From assembly GCA_964019695.1 (NCBI GenBank), contig OZ026515.1, positions 133,942,849 through 134,006,848 on the forward strand: a stretch of 64,000 nucleotides of DNA, in the 5' to 3' direction. Origin of the DNA: Loripinus fragilis (taxonomy: Eukaryota; Mollusca; Bivalvia; Lucinida; Lucinidae). How positions within the stretch are numbered: the first letter of the stretch is position 1; each line of letters starts with the position of its first letter. This document shows positions 56,190 to 64,000 of the stretch, one piece after another. A model generated the notes under the pieces. It worked only from the letters and a program-made list of their open reading frames with translations. It ran no database searches and was not told where the DNA came from. Both the position numbers and the translations under genes were made by a program.

Positions 56190-56340
56190 TAATCTAATAT
56201 TTGTGCTCTTGTATTATTGAATTTATCAAACCTGTTGCGAAAAAGAGATAAAATGCTCGACAAGCCACGCATTCTATCTCTTTCCCTCTACTCGTTAAAT
56301 GAACTCAATAAAACATTAGCACTCATGTAAGATCTTTTAT
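56190..56340. mobile_element. Foldback MITE, TTATTGAATTTAT family
   Basis: 'gctcttgtattattgaattt' faces 'gaactcaataaaacattagc'. The stem is 'gagataaaatgc...gcattctatctc'. Confidence 0.65.
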
Positions 56341-56484
56341 ATTTCACATAAAGTTCCACAAAATGCCAGCTGCCAGAATTACTTAAGTGGTCCCACTCCG
56401 ACGAAACAAATGGTCATCATCTTTTAACATCATCTCATGAAAAACTGGTCCAAATTAAAAATAATTTCACAGAATTTTTTTTTA

Positions 56485-56640
56485 TAATGCCCTCTAATCA
56501 AATTGCACAAATGTTTTCGTCCTGTGGAACAAAATGGCCACCAGAGTTGTAGATAAGAAATACCTTTACTCGATTTATCCTGTTGAGCCTCTGGTCCAAT
56601 TTCAAAATAAATCACAGAATGTTCCTTATACTGCCCACTT
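56485..56640 (+). repeat. Repeat E, copy 3, adjoining exon 2
   Basis: 'atgccctctaatcaaattgc' and 'gagttgtagataagaaatac' match the two other copies. It ends about 35 bp before the exon 2 acceptor, so this repeat may supply part of the polypyrimidine/branch region. Confidence 0.5.
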
Positions 56641-56675
56641 CCAAACATGAAAATGCCCATATCAATCCTTTGCAG

Positions 56676-56870
56676 GAAACTGGATTTTTTGTGGAATGTG
56701 GGGCTTTCGATGGTGAAAAATTGTCCAACACACTGTATTTTGAGAAGACGCGACATTGGAAAGGACTACTAATTGAGGCGAATCCCACCAATTATGCTGA
56801 ACTGAAAAAGAAAAACAGAAATGCATTCACAATAAATGCTTGCTTAAGTGTAGAAAAATATCCAGTCAAG
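56676..56870 (+). CDS. Star-like FkbM-type methyltransferase, coding exon 2
   Basis: 65 codons, residues 158-222, phase 0 at both ends, with acceptor tttgcag and donor AAG|GTAGGC. Encodes the first half of the FkbM (Methyltransf_21) fold: 'GFFVECGAFDGE' (SAM-binding motif I, residues 160-171), 'SNTLYFE', 'WKGLLIEANP' (acidic residue at 191) and 'NACLSVEKYP'. It joins exon 1 without loss of the usual spacing between the stem and motif I. The upstream frame between 56583 and the acceptor belongs to repeat E and is not coding. Confidence 0.9.
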
Positions 56871-57008
56871 GTAGGCAAAAATATTCCTTTAACAGGACAT
56901 TCTAACAGATATAGAGTAAAATATATAAGGCAGTGTTAAACCAGAGGTTCAAGGGAAAATGTAGCTCAACATTGTAACAATATATATTGCCAATATATTA
57001 CACATCTC

Positions 57009-57010
<2 letters not shown>

Positions 57011-57076
<66 letters not shown>

Positions 57077-57083
57077 GAGAGAT
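57011..57083 (+). repeat. (AG)n microsatellite
   Basis: About 35 dinucleotide units with one interruption ('gaacgaga'). Confidence 0.95.
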
Positions 57084-57289
57084 TTAATCTGATGTCAATC
57101 AGTTTTCTAACATTTTGGGCGCATTTTATGGGCTAATCTGGTGTTTAACCCTTTGAGGACCGGAAACACCTAAACGATTATTATGGCAAACAGAGTATAC
57201 CCAATAAGGCATCAGGATAAGACAAAATTGATCTTCAAAGAAAGAAATACAATATTGGAAAGTATAACCTTAGACCCATTCAACATATA

Positions 57290-58380
57290 TAATGGACCAT
57301 CCAAAGAAGTATCCAACTGTAAGAGTGTCCGTCTGTTTGTCTGAATGTCCATCACCAAATGTGTCCAATCTTGTGAACGTAACTCCTCCTACCATTTTAG
57401 CCGGATCTTTTTGAAACTTTGCAGGTTTTTGTCAAGGTCCAAAGATGTCTTTTTTTCGCACAGTTAATTTAGTAATTTTTGTCTCGACTTCTACCAATGC
57501 ATATAGACACTGGTCATCTTGTGAACACAACTCCTCGTACAATTTAGTCGTATCTTTATAAATCTTTTCAGATGTTTTGTCAAGGTATGAATATGTGCAT
57601 GAGGCTTGGCTGTAATCTTCAATTTTAAGTTTTGTTACTTTTTTCGCAGTTTGAACATTTTTTGGCTTGACTTCTACCAAAGCATTTAAACACTGGGTGT
57701 CTTGTCAACGCAGGTCCTACTATTTTAGGGGGACTTTTTCAAATTTTGCATGTGTTTTTGTCAAGGTCTGAAGATGGTCGTGAGGTTTGACTGTATTCTT
57801 TGTCACTTTTTTTCGCAGAGTTAACTTAGTCATTTTTTGGCTTCTACCAAAGCATATACATGTAGACACTGGTAATCTTGTGAACTCCTCCTGCATTTTT
57901 ATCTTTTGAAACTTTGATGGTGTTTTTATTATGGTCTGAAGGTCTGGATGAGATTTGGCTGTAAGCCTCAGACTCCGCTTTTTTCGCAGTTTGAAGTTAG
58001 TCATTTTTGGCTCAACTTCTACCAAAGCATATAGACTCTGGGTATCTTGTGAACGCAACTTCTCCTATAACAGCCAGATCTTTTTTTTTCTAATTTGCAG
58101 GTGTTTTTGTCAAAGTCTGAAGATGTGCATGTCATTTAACTGTAATCCTCAGGTTATTTTGGTCACCCTTTTTGCAGTTCGAACTAAATACGCTTTGTGC
58201 CCCCGCCCCCCCCCCACCCCTCGTAAAGGCTGGGAGATATATTGTTTTACCCAGTGCACCAATCTGTCCATCCGTCTGTCTGACTGTGCGTCACAATTCG
58301 TGTCTGCTCTAGAACTTGAAAAAAAACGTTTGAGATCAATCTATTTATAAATCTTGTGAGTCATTTATGCCCCCGCAATG
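57290..58380. repeat. Tandem repeat element, ~5 units of ~140-190 bp
   Basis: Landmarks 'cttgtgaacgcaactcctcc', 'ttttgtcaaggtctgaagat' and 'cttctaccaaagcatataga' recur about five times. The ends carry 'gtccgtctgtttgtctg' and 'gtccatccgtctgtctgact', as in other satellite carriers of this genome. Long minus-strand frames here are repeat-derived. Confidence 0.65.
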
Positions 58381-58639
58381 GATTAAGTGACATCTGCATC
58401 TTTCTGAAACCAAAGGGAGTTGGGAGACATCGGTTTTGTTTTTACAAAAAAAAAATCTAGTTTGACCCTTGCTCTCAGAGAATCTTGATCGCCTTTTATG
58501 CTTCATTATGGGCACAGGTTTAGAGAAGTAGATTGTTTAGCGTAAAATTATTATTTTCTTACCCATCAATTAGCAACATATGTCTTGGTTGGGGAATTAG
58601 AAAATTATTTTTTGTTGAGCATTCTTAACTTAAGGCCTG

Positions 58640-58720
58640 ATTATGGGAATCAAAATGATTTTCTATGCAATAACATCTCTTGAACCCCGAGGGTGGTGTT
58701 ATAACCAAGCCTGAAAGGAT
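58640..58720 (+). repeat. Naiad 3'-end fragment
   Basis: 'ttttctatgcaataacatct' and 'accaagcctgaaagg' align with 6630-6705 of the Naiad relic. Confidence 0.45.
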
Positions 58721-59490
58721 AGGGTTTTAACAACCCCCGTGAGGCTAAGCAGAAAAACATGTTTGATTACTTTTATTGCAATACGTCATTTTGTTGCATG
58801 AAAACTGTCGAAAACGCTTCGATAAATCCATTTTTCTAGTACCAATAATGGAGTGCAAAAGTACGAAAGCCGCGTAGGTTTTTTGAAAACGCCAGATCAA
58901 GAGTAAAGAGTTAAGTAATCCGAATCCGAATGCCACTAATTTGTGTGACCACTTCTATGCACGTAAGTTATGATGACGTCAATATATTGACTGACGTAAA
59001 AAAAGTTGTGCATTAACTGCACATGAACTACTTCGTTAATACATGGGTTTGTACCGGTTAAACATAAATGTTAATAGCATACGACACGGCTTTTTATGCA
59101 ATACTTTGATGTACTTTTTATACCTCCAGTTTGAACATGACTACTTTATACCTATTAGTCCTAAGTCACGTTTGGCCTCTTATTTCTGTTTCTTTCAACT
59201 TGATATGCAACATAACGACTTTCTGAAGCAATAGAGTTCACGGTCAGGGGTGATTTTCAGGGCATGGTTTTGGTTTGCAAGCAGTCTTACTCATACTTTC
59301 CTTCGATTTGATATACAACGTGGCAGTTTTCTGAAAAGTTTAATGTTTGGACCTGGGGTTGGGAATTTGAGGAAGGTTTATTTATTGCTTTCATTTTAAA
59401 CTACTCTGTACACCCATCAATTTGATATACTACGTGACAACTTTCTAAATAAAGTTTATTTTTGCACCTAAAAGCATATATGGAAGGTAG
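58721..59490. other. Non-coding intron sequence
   Basis: Loose repeats of 'gatatacaacgtggcagttt' (59210, 59310 and 59430) suggest a degraded tandem of about 110 bp. Nothing else recognised. Confidence 0.4.
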
Positions 59491-59493
59491 GGT

Positions 59494-60357
59494 GAATCGG
59501 GGTAAATACGGACGAGGGGTAAATACGGACAGATGGCTTACAGTCCATATGTGCAAGAACACACGTCTGTGACATGGAAATGTTTTATTTCAGCTTTAAA
59601 TAGTGTCCATTTGGCTTTTCTACAACTGTATATCACTTAATTATGACCCTATGCAATGAGGATTTTACTCCACCTGTGGGACTACCCCTGCACGATTCAG
59701 ATTCTCTGAGAATATAACAAAGTTTCAGCGATCAGAAGAAACATTTTCGGTGCATGAATTCAGTCATTAAAGTGTATTTCTTTGCATGTTATTGGCTTTA
59801 ACCAAAGATTGGACTATTCATCTTTATTTTTTCATATTTTTCTTCAAGAATGAAAACATTTCGATTCAGTTACTTGAAATATAAACTGTCCGAATTTTAC
59901 CAGTCGATTTTTGTATGTTGGGAAAATACAGACACGATGTATTTACTTTGATTTTCATTTTGCACTGATGGAATTTTCTCGAATGTTTTAGCAAAACGTA
60001 TATTTTAGATCAAATAGAATTATGGGAATGCAGATTGAATACCAATTATGATATATTAGGATAACAAAATGCGCGGTTCCAAATCTTCATTGCCATTATT
60101 GATGTGGTGCCTCAGGTCAACAAAACTATGCTATTTGTACAGAATATTTGAAGGATAGCACGCCTAGGCACCAAAATAGTTCCAGAGGGTCGAACCATGT
60201 TCCCTGAAGCATCAAAAGTTAAGGCGCCATACTAAAAAAGAACGCATCAACAGCCTCTCAAAATTGCCTATGCAGTAAGTCTATACATTGTCCGTATTTT
60301 TCCTATCGCGAATTGTAATGTCCGTAGTTTCCCTACCTCGTCAGTATTTACCCGAAT
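59494..60357. mobile_element. ~0.86-kb element with GGGTAAATACGGACGAGG ends
   Basis: The left end 'ggggtaaatacggacgagg' and the complement of the right end 'gggtaaatactgacgagg' are inverted repeats. Extra partial copies of 'taaatacggac' and 'gtccgtatttt' lie just inside. No transposase. Confidence 0.6.
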
Positions 60358-61079
60358 CTGGTTTACATGTAGATTGGTTCCCCTTGTTGATAAAGCTCCA
60401 CTTCCGCTACGCATATAACGTTTGGTAACTACTAATTTATTACAAGTAGTGAATCCTACTCATGTGACTGCGCATGCTCCAGAAAAGATTTTTCAACACA
60501 AACCTCAGTATTTTTTCAGTTGCTATAATTTGATTATTAACTAAAAGAAAAATATATAAACTCCCAGAACAAAATAAACTTAATAAAACGGCTTGTTTAA
60601 AATATGCACTTCACTTCAAGGGTATTTTCCAATACCACGTCACTCATGCCGTCAGTGTGTATGCTATACGTAGGCGCAATGGCGGCTAGTAGTTACCTGT
60701 CTTAATATGCTGACAAGCTATTAAAGGGAGAGAACCAGTCTAGTTTACATGTTTTTGCTTAACTGTCTGGTTTCCGAACCATATATCGTCTGTTCTGTTG
60801 TTGCAGGGTACAGCAAAGACGTTATGCAAGTATAAAAACCGGTATCTGAATGTACATGTATAATCCGTGCCAAATAACGACAATGACTTATGAAACATGG
60901 GCGTGTAAATTTTGTCCGTAATAACCCGGATTGACCCTATTCATTTTGAATGTCACAGCAAAAGGTTCCGTTTGAAGTGTCTCATAAAATATAAGCTTCA
61001 AATGAAACAGCAAAAATGGTATACCTGCAGTAAACTAAAAAGTTAACAATATAAATGTAATAGGCCGGCTTCTTAAAAC
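60358..61079. other. Non-coding intron sequence, nothing recognised
   Basis: No repeat partner or coding signal found. Confidence 0.35.
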
Positions 61080-61500
61080 GAGTATGGGTTTGCTTTAGGA
61101 CATTTGAAGAAGGTGTCGAGGAATTCCATTAGAGGTTTGCGTAGCGCCTGCAACTGGGACTGCCAGCAATCTTGTAATTGTTTAAAGGATATACTTCTTC
61201 AACGTCTTAAAGAGAGAGTTTGGGAGCGCTAAAACTTATCAGAAAAAAAATGCTTTATGTAAGGCCTGTCGCTGATGGCCTTGGTGTCATATGGTTTCTA
61301 AGTGTGGGGTCTCTGTTGATTTGGATCGTGACATACTGTCTACATTATACCGGTCACCTAAAATTAATAAGGGTCTATGTAGATCACGTTTTGTTGCTAT
61401 TTCCGGTTGTAATGAGTTGTCTATATGTTTAACATACTAAAACCATGTTATTGTGAAAAAAAGTTTATGATACGAATGATGGGTATCTATCTTGGTCTGT
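61080..61500 (+). pseudogene. Naiad reverse-transcriptase fragment in intron 2
   Basis: Follows 24470-24900 of the better Naiad copy in order: 'ggacatttgaagaaggtgtc', 'ctacattataccggtcacct' (YWLPKL region), 'gatcacgttttgttgctatt' (RFIANSS region) and 'accatgttattgtgaaaaaa'. Highly diverged. Confidence 0.55.
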
Positions 61501-61703
61501 TAGGATCGTAAGTGTGAATCTTAAGGCCCTGTCACACAAAATATTCACAATGTTACGCCATATTTTGTCTGGACTAGTATGAACACTCTTGATGATATAT
61601 GCTTACTTTTAATTGCGACTAAAAGAAGATCAAAGCAAAACGGGAAAACATGAAACTGTATAGAGCTGCATTCAAGTGTTTTCATTTCTCTGAATCTTTG
61701 CAG

Positions 61704-62060
61704 ATGGCGTTTAATAAACACGGACCTATGGGGCGTCTACTGCATGACGAAGGTAGGCTGTGGATGGAACAACGTGGCTTCCGTGAAGACGAGATCCAAA
61801 TACAATGCTTCCCTTTGTATTCCATACTTTTAGCGCTAAATCAGACCAACGTTGATTACCTCAGCTTGGATATTGAGGGTGACGAATTATACGTTCTAAA
61901 AACTGTTCCGTTTGATAAACTACAGTTTAAGCTCATGACGGTTGAAGTCGGTCATCCTGCAAACCGCAGCGTTGAAATGAAAGAGTTTATGAGAAGTCAA
62001 GGTTACCAGTATGCGAGGAAAATTATATTTGATTTGGTCTTTGTCAATAAAGGTACATAG
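61704..62060 (+). CDS. Star-like FkbM-type methyltransferase, terminal coding exon
   Basis: 118 codons plus TAG, residues 223-340, acceptor tttgcag. Completes the FkbM fold: 'IQIQCFPLYSILLALN', 'VDYLSLDIEGDELYVLKTVP' (residues 272-291, with Asp278 and Glu280) and 'LMTVEVGH' (strand after the acidic motif). It ends in 'DLVFVNKGT', as the family usually does. Total 340 residues. Invertebrate homologues include Drosophila Star, which aids EGF-ligand trafficking and need not be an active enzyme. The reaction of this paralogue is unknown. AATAAA at 62046-62051 overlaps the last codons, and ATTAAA follows at 62066. Confidence 0.9.
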   Translation: MAFNKHGPMGRLLHDEGRLWMEQRGFREDEIQIQCFPLYSILLALNQTNVDYLSLDIEGDELYVLKTVPFDKLQFKLMTVEVGHPANRSVEMKEFMRSQGYQYARKIIFDLVFVNKGT

Positions 62061-62099
62061 AGGATATTAAACGAGTGTTCATTTCGTAATATAATAATA

Positions 62100-62360
62100 T
62101 ATCATGAGTGCGAGAGAAGGATAGACATATCTGTTCCGAAGATCACCGTTTGGCATCACGAGGCCTGCCAAGTAATGACGAAGGATGTTCGCAAGGGGCG
62201 GATTCTTCTGTTCAATCCTCTCGCAAATAATGGATTCTCTTTTCTTTCTCACCATTAAATATTGCATTTTTATATTTCTAAAGGTCTCACAGAAGTTCGT
62301 GAATACCCTGAAATTCGACATAACATGATGACGTTACTGACGTTACGTAAAATAGCATCG
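62100..62360. mobile_element. Repeat D, second copy, 40 bp past the stop codon
   Basis: 'agatcaccgtttggcatcac', 'gaggcctgcc' and 'catgatgacgttactgacgt' match 52010-52260. Confidence 0.65.
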
Positions 62361-62450
62361 AAGTCACTTGCCTGCCGACATGCGGCTATTCTTTTTTTTT
62401 ACCCTTCCCAAGGGTTGGTACGGGGTATGTGAAATGGAATTTTCTTAAAT

Positions 62451-62687
62451 GAGCCGCGACATGAGATTTCCAACAATATGGTATATGCGGCCAGCAAAGC
62501 CTCAGATCAGCCTGTGCATACGCGCAATCTGATCAGAGCCTTTGCTAGTCGCTTGAATACTCTTTGCGTGTTAAGCTACAAACCAAACATTATTTGGAGT
62601 TTCTAAGCTTAAAAGGAGGCTGCACAGGCTCGTCTAAGTCTACACTAGTCAAAATGCCACATTGTTGGAAATCACATGTCGCGGCTC
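62451..62687 (+). mobile_element. MITE with GAGCCGCGACATG ends, AAAT target duplication
   Basis: 'gagccgcgacatgagatttc' and 'aaatcacatgtcgcggctc' are terminal inverted repeats. AAAT on both sides (62447-62450, 62688-62691). Opposite orientation to the copy at 20869. Confidence 0.85.
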
Positions 62688-62985
62688 AAATGGGTAAAAC
62701 ACAGTGGTAACCCCGACCTGGTAGGCAAGAATAATGTGTGCCTTGTCGCGAGAAATCCTGTCTGTGAGGTTTCCGACCAGGTCATCCTCAAAACAGCCTG
62801 CTCAGCAAGAGAGACTAGCTAGATTGTTGCAAATATGAATGAATCACGTTTAGATATCATACTTTGCTGGAAACGAATAACAAAGACTCTAATCAGTTTG
62901 CACGGATGCACACACTCGTCTGCACCATTGTTGTTTGCATGCGGCAAATGCATTTTTTTTTATTAAATTAGCCTTTAGCCGGTTT

Positions 62986-62991
62986 AATAAA
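62986..62991 (+). terminator. Possible polyadenylation signal AATAAA
   Basis: First canonical AATAAA on the plus strand beyond the stop codon region, about 925 bp downstream. Use is unproven. Confidence 0.2.
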
Positions 62992-63064
62992 CACCATATG
63001 AAATGACCACGAGAGTTTGAATTTGTTTATCAAATGACCTTTTTAATGGGAGTATACTATTGTC

Positions 63065-63259
63065 GTGCCAACCAAGAGTGACAGTGGCGTAATACTTTGT
63101 TTAACGTGTACACTTCACTTGAGCTAACGCGAATCGATAGATCACTTGTGTATTAATCCTATCCTGTGGATAAAATTAATACACAAGTGATCTATCGATT
63201 CTAAGTCCCTGATAACTTTGTAAACAAAACATGACGACACTGTCACTCTTGGCTGGCAC
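63065..63259. mobile_element. Foldback MITE with two nested stems
   Basis: Outer arms of 22 bp with one mismatch ('gtgccaaccaagagtgacag' and complement). A perfect inner 27-bp stem at 63131-63157 and 63175-63201 ('gaatcgatagatcacttgtg' and complement) has a 17-nt loop. Confidence 0.85.
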
Positions 63260-63539
63260 GGCAGATGTACTGCTTTTGAACAAAGTGAAGATTATTTTGA
63301 TGAAAACTGCATTATTGACAGGGGCGGCAGGACTTCAGAAGTTCCCGCAACGTTGCCATATAACGTGAGGTCATCATATTTATTATATACAAATTAATAA
63401 AGTACAGGAAAATATTGATTACATGTAAATATAATGCATATATTTTCATGGTGAAATGTAAAAAGTTGTTTTTTTTACTGGAGTCAAATACATTACACGG
63501 ACTTCTGTCGCGTTTTTCTGTCCCGTGGAATGTTTTGAA

Positions 63540-63680
63540 GAAAGCATATGACTATAATATTTTGTTTCTCCAATGTATGCTGAGGACAACACTAGTTATT
63601 GGCACCCCAGGGATTATGGGGTACACACCAGTGATGACGGCATCAATATGGCGCCTATCAAAAACTTTAACCTAAGTCAA
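63540..63680 (-). repeat. Tail fragment of the cysteine-cluster family
   Basis: 'tcccgtggaatgttttgaag' and 'gtgatgacggcatcaatatg' align with the complement of 3215-3350. Confidence 0.45.
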
Positions 63681-63889
63681 GACATCATTATCGATACATG
63701 GAAGATTTTTTCCCCATTTTTAGTATTATTTTCAGTAAGGCAATTGTCTCGCTGAGAAGTAGAGAACTGACTGCTTTACTTTAATTGTGTGTCATCCTTG
63801 TGTTGTCTGTTATAATGCTCACTTATTTGTTGCAACGAGAATCATATTATGTATGATAGATATGCATCCTAGACGGCTTGGTGGCTATC

Positions 63890-64000
63890 ACCTTGTGGCA
63901 TACCATATCACGGATACGGCAAACATTTCAAATGTTCCAAAATGTTCCACCGAAGAAACTGTTAGTCTATACTACTACAGAGAATTTGTTGCCAGTATTA
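63890..64000 (+). pseudogene. Cysteine-cluster family fragment at the window edge
   Basis: 'ccttgtggcataccatatca' and 'ccaccgaagaaactgtta' align with 1260-1345. It continues beyond the window. Confidence 0.45.

Larger units (their letters stand above)
53078..56675 (+). other. Intron 1 of the Star-like gene (3598 bp)
   Basis: GT-AG, phase 0. Holds two copies of repeat C, a tRNA-SINE, a tandem pair of CAGT MITEs, three copies of a ~150-bp repeat and foldbacks. Confidence 0.8.
56871..61703 (+). other. Intron 2 of the Star-like gene (4833 bp)
   Basis: Starts GTAGGC, ends TTTGCAG, phase 0. Contains an AG microsatellite, a tandem repeat, a 0.86-kb TIR element and Naiad fragments. Confidence 0.8.

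Noticed and set aside
57432..58058. Two similar Lys/Glu-rich minus-strand frames
   Set aside because: Antisense reading of the intron tandem repeat.

Overview
The window looks like an intergenic-to-genic stretch of a bivalve mollusc (clam-type) nuclear genome. The evidence is low GC, spliced genes with GT-AG introns, dense transposable elements and foldback MITEs, a tandem repeat built on TGACCTTGACCTCTGACCT (a motif I know from bivalve genomes), and a Penelope-like retroelement of the Naiad type with in-frame TGA codons, a trait reported for clams. I see no prokaryotic features. Only one convincing host gene is present; most of the window is mobile or repetitive DNA.

Layout. 1-3.4 kb and 27.7-31.8 kb hold two decayed, oppositely oriented copies of a high-copy gene family of unknown function (cysteine cluster plus a 'DTDVFVL' segment). 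Each is interrupted by another repeat. 3.5-13.5 kb is repeat-rich non-coding DNA with a Naiad relic, small tandem repeats, MITEs and tRNA-derived SINE relics. 13.5-18.4 kb is a striking element: 48-bp terminal inverted repeats enclose about 18 forward and 4-5 inverted copies of a 187-bp satellite. 20.3-22.9 kb is a PIF/Harbinger-like non-autonomous element with a nested MITE. 23.1-26.2 kb is a Naiad retroelement (GIY-YIG endonuclease first, reverse transcriptase second). Five TGA codons interrupt it, most of them where relatives, as I remember them, carry cysteine.

36.0-48.3 kb is a complete-ended 12.26-kb Polinton/Maverick: AG...CT termini, about 465-bp terminal inverted repeats and a 6-bp target duplication GCTATC. 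It keeps an adenovirus-type cysteine protease and several small unknown genes. Its centre is a palindromic duplication of about 2.9 kb per arm, and a 3.3-kb satellite carrier is inserted in one arm. I find no polymerase, integrase, ATPase or major capsid gene, so it is probably a non-autonomous derivative. Its genes are tightly packed, and one pair is driven by a symmetric divergent promoter.

52.6-62.1 kb is the host gene: three coding exons (52607-53077, 56676-56870, 61704-62060) give a 340-residue type II membrane protein with an FkbM-type methyltransferase fold, related to the invertebrate Star-like proteins. Its introns (3.6 and 4.8 kb) are filled with MITEs, a tRNA-SINE, tandem repeats and a Naiad fragment. 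Copies of one palindromic repeat sit just upstream of its first coding exon and just downstream of its stop codon.
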